From the NCBI RefSeq assembly GCF_019334305.1, contig NZ_JAHWGH010000005.1:43587-107586 (forward strand): a stretch of DNA of 64,000 bases. The letters are read 5' to 3'. Under the pieces are notes generated by a model. That model searched no databases, was not told where the DNA came from, and was given only the letters and a program-made list of their open reading frames with translations. A program made the position numbers and the translations under genes. This stretch comes from Rossellomorea orangium. GTDB lineage: Bacteria > Bacillota > Bacilli > Bacillales > Bacillaceae_B. Of this stretch, positions 9,844-16,687 are shown piece after piece. Each line of letters opens with the position of its first letter. The first letter of the stretch is position 1.

Positions 9844-9903
9844 CTATCCGCCTTCTGTCTCCACAGCAGACATCATTTTCTTCAATTGAACCATTACCAT
9901 CAT
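9844..9903 (-). CDS. Second 19-codon leader ORF upstream of bmrC (candidate)
   Basis: ATG at 9903 (a second ATG at 9900) with AAGGGGAGG 5-8 nt upstream opens a 19-codon frame, MMVMVQLKKMMSAVETEGG, ending in TAG 32 nt before the bmrC start. It lies after the second attenuator, so it would be translated only on read-through transcripts. The strong ribosome site argues for real translation. Role unknown; it could couple translation into bmrC. Confidence 0.5.
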   Translation of the reverse strand: MMVMVQLKKMMSAVETEGG

Positions 9904-9976
9904 CTTTTCCTCCCCTTAAAAATGGATATTATATGTGATCAAGGATTCCCTTGGGTCCACCGTACAGTAGAAAAAC

Positions 9977-10067
9977 ATAAAAAAGACGGACGTCAAATGG
10001 CGGTCAGAATCAACATTCCCCTTATAGGGGGTATGCGAATCTGTCGTGCCTTATAGACGTCCGTCTT
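9977..10067 (-). terminator. Second attenuator/terminator in the bmr leader
   Basis: A perfect 12-bp stem (10067-10056 with 9994-9983) closes a 61-nt loop and is followed on the minus strand by six T residues. A smaller hairpin (CCCCTATAAGGGG) sits inside the loop. No gene ends here, so it must act on transcripts heading for bmrC. Confidence 0.7.
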
Positions 10068-10080
10068 CAATATTGGACAT

Positions 10081-10112
10081 AAAAAAGCACAGATTATATA
10101 CATAACCTGCGC
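10081..10112 (-). terminator. First attenuator/terminator in the bmr leader
   Basis: The minus-strand RNA forms an 11-bp stem with two G-U pairs (10112-10102 with 10097-10087), loop GUAU, followed by six U. It begins 30 nt after the stop of the 24-codon leader ORF, the layout of ribosome-controlled attenuation. Confidence 0.75.
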
Positions 10113-10141
10113 TCATGGATTCAGATAAAATCGTTTAGGAG

Positions 10142-10216
10142 TTAACGGTCATGTGATGATATGAAATTGATTTGAAAAGCCGCTTGCGCTCCTTGAGATC
10201 TATACACATTCATCAT
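10142..10216 (-). CDS. BmrB-like leader peptide, 24 residues (candidate)
   Basis: An ORF of 24 codons starts at ATG 10216 (or 10213) behind GGAGGG at 6-nt spacing and ends at TAA 10142. The peptide begins MMNVYRSQGAQ and ends FISSHDR, without signal or membrane character. It lies between a sigma-A promoter and two terminators upstream of bmrCD, where B. subtilis has the bmrB leader gene. The likely job is regulatory: ribosome stalling by a translation-targeting antibiotic changes leader folding. I do not remember the BmrB sequence well enough to claim homology. Confidence 0.6.
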   Translation of the reverse strand: MMNVYRSQGAQAAFQINFISSHDR

Positions 10217-10256
10217 CACAAACCCTCCATTCGTTTCGTTGTTTATTCCATTAATA

Positions 10257-10285
10257 ACCATACTATAGGAACTGAATTGTGTCAA
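10257..10285 (-). promoter_or_regulatory. Sigma-A promoter of the bmr leader
   Basis: TTGACA (10285-10280), a 17-nt spacer, then TATGGT (10262-10257) on the minus strand. Transcription would begin near 10250, about 35 nt before the leader ORF. Confidence 0.75.
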
Positions 10286-10366
10286 TATTATTTTTATTGA
10301 TAATTTTCTATACACTATATGCTTTCCTACCGTATTCCTGAACCACTTTTCAACATTTATCCTTCA

Positions 10367-10681
10367 TCATTCCACAGTGACTGCCGTTCCATAGGCAATG
10401 ATTTCAGAAGCGTTCTGCATGACGGAGGACGTCTCGAGTCGCACGGCCACCACTGCGTTCGCTCCTAATTGAGAGGCTTCCACTTTCATTCGGTCAATTG
10501 CCTGCTTTCTTGCTTCCTCCATCAATTCGCTGTATTCACTGATTTCGCCGCCGATGATGGTCTTTAAGCCTGCAATGATGTCCTTTCCGATATGCTTTGC
10601 CTGCACGGTGCTTCCCCTGACGAATCCCTTTAGCTCCTTGATTTCCTTACCTGGTACATAATCCGTCGTTACGATGATCAT
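10367..10681 (-). CDS. YbjQ/UPF0145 family protein
   Basis: A 104-residue protein covering the whole YbjQ (DUF74) domain: N-terminal TTDYVPGKEI, central GLKTIIGGE, and C-terminal LGANAVVAVRLETS with the final YGTAV strand. The family forms pentameric beta/alpha rings of unknown function, sometimes called heavy-metal-binding. Start overlaps the previous gene by 4 bp, so it is the last gene of the sigY operon here. B. subtilis carries yxlEFG after yxlD instead, as I recall. Cytoplasmic; role in the sigma regulon is inference. Confidence 0.85.
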   Translation of the reverse strand: MIIVTTDYVPGKEIKELKGFVRGSTVQAKHIGKDIIAGLKTIIGGEISEYSELMEEARKQAIDRMKVEASQLGANAVVAVRLETSSVMQNASEIIAYGTAVTVE

Positions 10682-10884
10682 GATTTCCTCTCCCCTTTTC
10701 TACTAAAAACTTTCTTAGCGAATATGAAATAAAAAATGATGGGCATCGGGCACTGAATCAGCCCCCAAATTCCCCAGAACCAATGGTGAGGTCCATTCTT
10801 GCGTGCATCGATGAATAAATAAATGCTTTGGGCCAACAGAATGGGAATGACGATGGGCAGGATATAAAGCTCTTCTCTTGTCAT
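10678..10884 (-). CDS. yxlD: YxlD-like small membrane protein (PLD N-terminal domain type)
   Basis: A 68-residue protein with two membrane helices and the pattern FIDARKNGPHHWFWGIWGL, typical of the phospholipase D nuclease N-terminal (PLDc_N) domain of YxlD. The start at 10884 overlaps yxlC by an ATGA. The frame stays open 44 codons further upstream, but that part lies inside yxlC and has no ribosome site. In B. subtilis YxlD, with YxlE, restrains SigY activity; the same is inferred here. Confidence 0.75.
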   Translation of the reverse strand: MTREELYILPIVIPILLAQSIYLFIDARKNGPHHWFWGIWGLIQCPMPIIFYFIFAKKVFSRKGERKS

Positions 10885-11198
10885 ATCCTTTTCACCTTTT
10901 TTGTATAAGTCACACCAATGAACACCAACGCTCCTGCGAATATGAGACCCTGAAGGAGAAGAAATAGAAGCGGCATCTGAAATAAGGTAAGGGAGAATAC
11001 AGTCAGCAGGCAGCAAGCGAGAAAAAGAAAGAGTATCATATCTCGTTTAAACCTTGCTTTTAGCTGTTCCTGCTGAACCTCGACCAATTGCTCAAACCAT
11101 TGAAGAGAGGGGGTACTTTCGTCTACTCCACGATCAATGGAACGAAAACCCTCATCTATCAATTCCTTTAGTTCATCATGTTCATGTCTGTTTTTCAT
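10881..11198 (-). CDS. yxlC: YxlC-like protein of the sigY operon
   Basis: A 105-residue protein with a charged N-terminus (about 50 residues, WFEQLVEVQQEQLKARFKRD) and two C-terminal membrane helices (about 52-72 and 77-97). Length and layout match YxlC (DUF5345). The N-terminal soluble part is where an anti-sigma contact would be expected. It overlaps the end of sigY by 17 bp, with AAAGGAG inside sigY as ribosome site. Anti-sigma function is inference from position. Confidence 0.75.
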   Translation of the reverse strand: MKNRHEHDELKELIDEGFRSIDRGVDESTPSLQWFEQLVEVQQEQLKARFKRDMILFLFLACCLLTVFSLTLFQMPLLFLLLQGLIFAGALVFIGVTYTKKVKRI

Positions 11199-11715
11199 CT
11201 ATTTTCAACTCCTTTCTCATCTTGGTAATCCCGTGATGAACCCTGGATTTTACGGTTCCAGGCGGCAGGTCCGTCATTTGGCCGATTTCATCATATGAGT
11301 ATCCGTAATAATGTTTTAAAATGATAGGAAGCCTCACCTCTTCTGAAAGTCGTCCAAGCGCAGATAATACATCATTCCACTCTTCATTTCTGGATTCCAT
11401 TTCCCACTTCAGCTTCCTTATTTTCATTTCTTCCCTTTGCCAATCCTTTTCTCTATTACTTTTGCGCTGAAGATCGATATACCGATTAGTGGCGATCGTA
11501 ATCAACCAGGAGGAAAACTTTGATTTCCCGTTGTATTGATGGATTTTCTCCACACATTTAGCCATCGTGTCCTGAGCAATCTCCTCTGCCAGATCACGGT
11601 TCATGGTTACTTTGATCAAGTATTTCACTAGAAAGGGATAATGTTCTTTAAATAGAAGAGCAAAAGCTTCATGATTCCCTTTTTTCGCTTGCTTAATCCA
11701 TTTCTTCTCTTCCAT
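11182..11715 (-). CDS. sigY: ECF RNA polymerase sigma factor SigY
   Basis: A 177-residue ECF sigma factor, the same size as B. subtilis SigY. Region 2 spans about residues 15-85 (FKEHYPFLVKYL, DLAEEIAQDTM, FSSWLITIATNRYID) and region 4 about 110-165 (LPIILKHYYGYSYDEIGQM, PPGTVKSRVHHG). It is the first gene of sigY-yxlC-yxlD-ybjQ-like, all overlapping. An ECF-type promoter upstream suggests autoregulation. Closest assignment is SigY from both the protein and the neighbours. Confidence 0.88.
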   Translation of the reverse strand: MEEKKWIKQAKKGNHEAFALLFKEHYPFLVKYLIKVTMNRDLAEEIAQDTMAKCVEKIHQYNGKSKFSSWLITIATNRYIDLQRKSNREKDWQREEMKIRKLKWEMESRNEEWNDVLSALGRLSEEVRLPIILKHYYGYSYDEIGQMTDLPPGTVKSRVHHGITKMRKELKIDEKQT

Positions 11716-11760
11716 TATTTACTGTCCTTTCTATCCCCCGGCAGGTGAGTACATTGATAA

Positions 11761-11785
11761 GACGTACTTGAGGAAAAATCGTTCA
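11761..11785 (-). promoter_or_regulatory. ECF (SigY-type) promoter
   Basis: On the minus strand TGAACG (11785-11780), 15 nt, then CGTC (11764-11761). TGAACG and CGTC are the -35 and -10 elements I recall for the autoregulated SigY promoter. It is 46 nt upstream of the sigY start. Confidence 0.75.
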
Positions 11786-11874
11786 TAAAATAATTATATT
11801 TTTTTATTATTTTTTCATTCATACCTGAAATGGTAAGCAGAATAATTTCATAGTGCATAGATTACGACTGCAAC

Positions 11875-12044
11875 GCTCTGTCAACCGAGTGTGTCCTAGA
11901 GGGTGAGGCGAACTGCTCCGCTTTCCGCGGACGTCCGGACGAGCCTCCTCAGCAAAATGCGCTTCCGGGGTCTCGTCTCGCCCGTTTTCCGCAGGAGTCT
12001 CCGCAGTTCCCCTCACCCTCTATAAAAGTTTGCCGTGACAGAGC
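11875..12044. repeat. 170-bp dispersed intergenic repeat, copy A
   Basis: Nested inverted repeats define the element: an outer 9-bp pair (11875-11883 with 12036-12044) and an inner 17-bp pair with one mismatch (11899-11915 with 12004-12020). The GC-rich centre holds two similar CGCTTTCCGCGGACG / CCCGTTTTCCGCAGG blocks. A second copy of almost equal length is at 63620-63790. A 65-codon open frame across it is a by-product. No transposase is present. Confidence 0.8.
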
Positions 12045-12201
12045 TAAATATTGGTTGATAACAGTCGAGATTAATCTTTCAATCATGGAATGTAAATTAA
12101 TAATTGCCACTATACCTAAAATAATCATAGCAGTTGAATCTCGCTACAATCACACCTACTCACTTCTTCAAAGACAGCAAAATTTTCAAAAAGAGCAAAT
12201 A

Positions 12202-12240
12202 AAAAACCCCTACTGAATCATCTTGCCCAATTCAGCAGGG
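12202..12240 (-). terminator. Terminator of the MFS gene
   Basis: An 11-bp stem (12208-12218 with 12230-12240) with a single G-U pair is followed on the minus strand by six T. Confidence 0.85.
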
Positions 12241-12248
12241 ATGTTTCT

Positions 12249-13517
12249 TTAACTATTTAAAACGGCAGAATGTGGTTCTTCTTCCTTAACGTATTTAGGC
12301 AGGATGATGGTGTAGAATATGGCTACGATGAGTAAACAGCCTCCAACGAGCCAGTAGAGCATTTCAACCGTGATCACAGAAGGGAATGTCATGGCGATGA
12401 CTCCAAGGGTGATTGATTGTGACAACATCATAAGGGGATTGATCCACCCCTGCACCCTCCCCATCATCTTGGGGTCAATGATACTCGGCATCCATCCCCC
12501 AATTGCAATGTTCACAAGTGGCAATCCCAGTGCCGCAATAAAAATGATCATCAGGAAAAGCCAGGTGGTCGGGGCAAACGATGCTGCGATGATAAAGGTA
12601 CCCGATATCACGAGACCTGTCACGATCAATACATGAAACTTGAATTTCTGTGTAAGCATGGATGAGAAGATACTTCCGATCAGCACTCCTGCACCGAAGG
12701 CGATTCCTAATAGAATCGAATATTCTTCGTAGGAGCCTGGAGCCAATTTATATTTCAATATAAAGATGGGAATAACTGCAAATCCACCGTTCACAATTCC
12801 AAAAACGACAAAGCCTCCAATCAATGATAGGAGCAGCTTATGATTAAGAATATATTTCATCCCTTCCGTAAAGTCTTTACTGACAGATTGAATGTTCAAA
12901 TCTTTCCAGGAATGCTTCCCATTTGGGAGCCTGACTTCTTCCGGAATGACACATTTCTTAATCAAGATGGCAGAGATCACAAAGGTAACGAAATCAACCG
13001 CGATGGCTCCGTAAATCCCTGTCGTCCAATAAACAAAGATGGCAACGGCATTTCCGAGCAGCATAAACAGACTCATCACCATTTGATTAAGTCCGGCAGC
13101 AGTAGAATAATCATCCTTTGAGAGGACCCCTTGAAGGATTCCCTGTTCTGCCGGGAAGAAAAATTTCTGTACACCACTTCTCAGGAAGAGAACTGTAAAG
13201 ATAAGAGGAAGCCAGCCTATGAAGATGGCAACGAATAATAATAGTGTGAGAAAAGCACTGATCGTATCACAGTGATAGGCAATTTTTTGGCGATCCATTC
13301 TGTCAGCCAACACACCAACAAGGAAAAACACGACAAGAGTCGGAAGCGAATACATCATCTCCGTAACCGACGCATACATAGGCTGCTCTGAAAAGCGATC
13401 CAGCAGGTAAAACATAAACGCTGTCAAGCCAATAACACTTCCCATATGCGAAGTGAAATTAGCAAAAAATAATTTTAAAAATATCGGATTCTTAAAAATT
13501 TCAATCATTTTTTTCAT
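12249..13517 (-). CDS. MFS transporter (EntS/macrolide-efflux-like)
   Basis: A 422-residue protein with about 12 membrane helices and the MFS loop GVLADRMDRQK between helices 2 and 3 (near residue 70), as in the MFS_3 group of efflux pumps. The start at 13517 has GGGGGACGG at fair spacing. It lies beyond a repeat from sigY and has its own terminator, so it is probably a single gene. Drug or metabolite export is the family role; the substrate cannot be read from the sequence. Confidence 0.8.
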   Translation of the reverse strand: MKKMIEIFKNPIFLKLFFANFTSHMGSVIGLTAFMFYLLDRFSEQPMYASVTEMMYSLPTLVVFFLVGVLADRMDRQKIAYHCDTISAFLTLLLFVAIFIGWLPLIFTVLFLRSGVQKFFFPAEQGILQGVLSKDDYSTAAGLNQMVMSLFMLLGNAVAIFVYWTTGIYGAIAVDFVTFVISAILIKKCVIPEEVRLPNGKHSWKDLNIQSVSKDFTEGMKYILNHKLLLSLIGGFVVFGIVNGGFAVIPIFILKYKLAPGSYEEYSILLGIAFGAGVLIGSIFSSMLTQKFKFHVLIVTGLVISGTFIIAASFAPTTWLFLMIIFIAALGLPLVNIAIGGWMPSIIDPKMMGRVQGWINPLMMLSQSITLGVIAMTFPSVITVEMLYWLVGGCLLIVAIFYTIILPKYVKEEEPHSAVLNS

Positions 13518-13735
13518 AACATCCGTCCCCCATCAATAAGTAACTATCTTTATCATATAGAGATTTGCTTATGGGGAGGAGGGTCAATTGGTGGTTTTTT
13601 CCTCCGCCTCGGGTCGGATAAGGATTAGGCGCATCTGCGGAAATGGGAATGGTTTTTCGTTTCGGTGACATATTCGGGATTTCCCTGATAAATTAAAGAT
13701 TTCACATGTGCCGCTCTAATAGTTCATTTATATTC

Positions 13736-13770
13736 AAAAAAAAAGCCGGAAGCGCAAGGCCCCGGGCTTT
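13736..13770 (-). terminator. Probable terminator of the yfcC-iadA operon
   Basis: An imperfect stem (AAAGCC with GGCTTT, extended by GG/CC with a bulge) precedes a long T run on the minus strand, 13 nt after the iadA stop. Confidence 0.55.
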
Positions 13771-13782
13771 CCTTCTTTTCAA

Positions 13783-14958
13783 TCACAGTTCAAATGTCCC
13801 TTTCACAAGAGCTTCCCCATTCTCCACCATCATTTTCCCCCTGGCGAATACCGTATTCACTTTAAGGGTATCTTCTTCCAATAGTATGAGATCAGCATCC
13901 CTCTCCACTTCCACATGACCTTTTTGTTTTAGTTTCAGGATTTTAGCAGGATTCGAGGTAATGACCCTGATCGCTGTTTCCAATGGGATTCCTTCCTTCA
14001 GAACGGCATCCTTCACTTCATCATAGAGGCTTGCAACCTGACCGATCTGCAGTCCGATCAATTCTCCATCAGCATCAAAGTTCGGCAGACTTGCTTGTCC
14101 ATCGGAAGTGTAGGTGATTTGTTCCACCGGTACGCCCGCATCAAGCATGCGTTTAAGCGCCATACTGCATTTGACTTCACCGTCTTCCAGAAATTGAGGG
14201 ATGGTACTCGTTGTAAAGTCTACATATCCACCTTTAAGGGCATATTGAATCCCCGCTTCAAAGAGATGTGCATTCCGGTTGATATGAGTCGGATAGAACT
14301 GCTTGATTGGAATATCCGTTGTCTCGACAATCTCTTCCAACAGGTTCAGGTGATCATAACTATCCCCGACATGGACATTGACAATTCCGGCTTTCCCCGA
14401 CAACATCCCACCGATCCTTGCCGCTGAAGCAATTTTCGCTAACTCGTTTACCGTCGGCTGGGATGAGCGGTGATCGGCAATCGCCACCTCACCCACACCA
14501 ATGATTCTATCCACTAAGATGATATCATCTTCAATCTTTCCGGTAAGTGTTTTCAAAGGTACCTGGTATGAACCAGTTTGCACATAACAGGTAATCCCTT
14601 CTTCTTCAAGCCCCTTCGCTTTGGCTATGAGGCTTGCCATCGTCCTCGTCGTCCCGTCGGTGCCGATGACACCGACAAGAGTGGTGATTCCCGATAGAGT
14701 GGCCTGAGTCAATTGGATTTCAGGAGTTCTTGTACGGAAGCTTCCTTCTCCCCCACCGCCCATAATATGAACATGCGAGTCGATGAATCCGGGTACAACA
14801 TATTTCCCAGTTGCATCCACCACTTTAATATCCACAAATGGACCCGGAAGCTCAATCTTATCTTCAATGAACCCTATTTTATCACCTACCAGAAGGATAT
14901 CCTTTTTTCCTAGATATGCTGGAGCATAAACTTCCCCGTTTTGTATAAGTGTTAGCAT
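13783..14958 (-). CDS. iadA: Isoaspartyl dipeptidase IadA
   Basis: Zinc amidohydrolase that removes beta-aspartyl residues from isoaspartyl dipeptides. At 391 residues it matches E. coli IadA (390). The metal motif HVH is at GFIDSHVHIMGGGGEG near residue 62; further family stretches are GEVAIADHRSSQPT, NVHVGD, PTHINRN and TYTSDGQAS, the last with the catalytic Asp. Cytoplasmic. It follows the yfcC transporter by 61 bp without a terminator, so one operon should import and cleave modified dipeptides. The ribosome site AAAGGAG is 12 nt from the ATG, slightly far. Confidence 0.92.
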   Translation of the reverse strand: MLTLIQNGEVYAPAYLGKKDILLVGDKIGFIEDKIELPGPFVDIKVVDATGKYVVPGFIDSHVHIMGGGGEGSFRTRTPEIQLTQATLSGITTLVGVIGTDGTTRTMASLIAKAKGLEEEGITCYVQTGSYQVPLKTLTGKIEDDIILVDRIIGVGEVAIADHRSSQPTVNELAKIASAARIGGMLSGKAGIVNVHVGDSYDHLNLLEEIVETTDIPIKQFYPTHINRNAHLFEAGIQYALKGGYVDFTTSTIPQFLEDGEVKCSMALKRMLDAGVPVEQITYTSDGQASLPNFDADGELIGLQIGQVASLYDEVKDAVLKEGIPLETAIRVITSNPAKILKLKQKGHVEVERDADLILLEEDTLKVNTVFARGKMMVENGEALVKGTFEL

Positions 14959-15019
14959 GATGTTTGTTCGCTCCTTTCACTATGTCTTCATAATCGAGCC
15001 TGGCCCGAAGTATGGCTAA

Positions 15020-16522
15020 TTAAAATCCAATGAGCGTTGCCGTAATCACAAAGATGGATGATAGGACGAATAGAATAAGCATGAATTTAAAGATGAATTT
15101 AGCCCACACTCCCCAGTCGACCCGTGCTGCTCCCAATGTACCCATAAGGGCGGCGGATGTTGGAACCAGGATATTCGTTAATCCATCCCCCAATTGGAAA
15201 GCCAGTACCGATACTTGGCGGGTGACGCCCGCAATATCGGAAAGCGGGGCCATCAATGGCATCGTGAGTGCTGCTTGACCAGAACCGGAAACCACGAAGA
15301 AGTTGAAGATAGATTGGAATAAATACATACACCATGCAGAGATGGCTTCCGGGAAATCACCTACTACTTGCCCTGCACCATATAATACCGTGTTCAATAC
15401 AGATGGGGCGTCCGGCGCGTCTCCACCAAGGATGATGACGATCCCCTTTGCCATCCCCACCACCAATGCTGCAGGCAGAAGATCTTTCGCACCGTCGATG
15501 AAGCCGTTCGCTACATCATCCCAACTCATTCCATTTAATTTAAACAGAACCCCGATAATCCCTGCAACTAAGCCTATTGTGAAGAATTGGCTTGCAATTT
15601 CAGGAATGTAGTATGCGTGCTCCACTACTCCCCAAATGATCCAGGCAATCCCCACTACTACTGTAAGGATGACAAGTGAGTGTCCCCATGTAAATTTCGC
15701 ATTTAAATGTTCCACTTTACCTTCTTTCCGGAAGTACTCATCCGTTGTGTAGGAAAGGCTTCGTTTAGGATCCTTCTTGATCGTATTGGCATATCTCCAA
15801 GTATAAACGATTCCGACAAGAGTGAAGACTATCCACATTACAATCCGGAAGCCGGCTCCTGATAGAACCGGAACACCGGAAACCCCTTGAGCGATCGCTA
15901 CCCCGAATGGATTCATCCACGATGTGGCAAATCCGATCTGAGTTGCAACATACGTGATCATGATACCCGTAATAGCATCATATCCTATGGCAATCATAAT
16001 TGGAACGAGGATCATGGCAAAGGCGATGGCCTCTTCCCCCATACCAAAAACAGCTCCACCCAATGAAAATAAGAAGAACATGATCGGAATGATGAGGGAC
16101 TCCTTCCCCTTGGTCCGATCGATTACTTTGAGGATCCCTTCTTCGATCGCTCTTGTTTTCATGATGATTCCAAAGGCTCCCCCGATAATGAGGATAAAGG
16201 CCACCACCCCAACGGCTGATCCCCATTTATCCCCTGATACAAGGCCTTCAAATACATAATTCAGGAAACCTATCCCTCCACCAGGTTCAAATAGGCTTGT
16301 TCCTTCCCTGATCAGATTTCCATCCTCATCTTTTAAATAACTAAACGAATCCGGATTCAAGACTGTTTTTGTTTGTTCTTCCCCATCCTGCATATACGTG
16401 ATCTCTTCTGTTGCAAATTGCCCCTTAGGTATGACATACGTTAAAATGGCAGCAGCAAGTACGACGAAAAACACAATGATAAAAGTATGCGGCACCTTCC
16501 AAGCTTTTTGTTCTCTCTCCAT
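15020..16522 (-). CDS. YfcC/DcuC-superfamily transporter
   Basis: A 500-residue integral membrane protein of the YfcC family with about 12 helices. It has an extracytoplasmic insert near residues 35-85 and conserved GMGEEAIAFAMILVP, TQIGFATSWMNPFGVAIAQG and PTSAALMGTLG stretches. In other bacteria this family is linked to arginine/ornithine or peptide traffic. Its position before iadA suggests uptake of isoaspartyl dipeptides or aspartate exchange; that is inference. A sigma-54 promoter sits 47 nt upstream, and the activator gene is divergent. Confidence 0.83.
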   Translation of the reverse strand: MEREQKAWKVPHTFIIVFFVVLAAAILTYVIPKGQFATEEITYMQDGEEQTKTVLNPDSFSYLKDEDGNLIREGTSLFEPGGGIGFLNYVFEGLVSGDKWGSAVGVVAFILIIGGAFGIIMKTRAIEEGILKVIDRTKGKESLIIPIMFFLFSLGGAVFGMGEEAIAFAMILVPIMIAIGYDAITGIMITYVATQIGFATSWMNPFGVAIAQGVSGVPVLSGAGFRIVMWIVFTLVGIVYTWRYANTIKKDPKRSLSYTTDEYFRKEGKVEHLNAKFTWGHSLVILTVVVGIAWIIWGVVEHAYYIPEIASQFFTIGLVAGIIGVLFKLNGMSWDDVANGFIDGAKDLLPAALVVGMAKGIVIILGGDAPDAPSVLNTVLYGAGQVVGDFPEAISAWCMYLFQSIFNFFVVSGSGQAALTMPLMAPLSDIAGVTRQVSVLAFQLGDGLTNILVPTSAALMGTLGAARVDWGVWAKFIFKFMLILFVLSSIFVITATLIGF

Positions 16523-16568
16523 TTCTTATCCCCCCGTTTGATAGATTAATATCCTTCATTTTCTTACA

Positions 16569-16584
16569 TGCAAGTTCCGTGCCA
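16569..16584 (-). promoter_or_regulatory. Sigma-54 promoter of yfcC-iadA
   Basis: Minus-strand TGGCAC-N5-TTGCAT matches the -24/-12 consensus completely (GG at 16583-16582, GC at 16571-16570). It faces the yfcC operon next to a sigma-54 activator gene. Confidence 0.88.
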
Positions 16585-16623
16585 ACCCTCTATTATCTGA
16601 AAATACAAACTTTAATTCCGCTA

Positions 16624-16672
16624 ATGGTTGAAATAGGTTAGAATATAGTTAACCAAAAACCTTTTATTAACC
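16624..16672. promoter_or_regulatory. Candidate activator binding region (repeated GGTTA/TAACC)
   Basis: ATGGTT at 16624 and AACCAT ending at 16672 form an outer inverted repeat; inside are AGGTTA and GTTAACC in opposite orientations. It lies 40-90 bp upstream of the sigma-54 promoter and directly before the regulator gene, where an enhancer or self-regulatory site is expected. Confidence 0.45.
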
Positions 16673-16687
16673 ATAAGGAGGATTCAA

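Noticed and set aside
10885..11016. Extension of the YxlD-like protein by 44 codons
   Set aside because: The extension overlaps yxlC and has no ribosome site; the ATGA overlap fits the operon pattern.
11819..12016. A 65-codon frame on the minus strand
   Set aside because: It lies inside the 170-bp repeat, has no family similarity and no good ribosome site.
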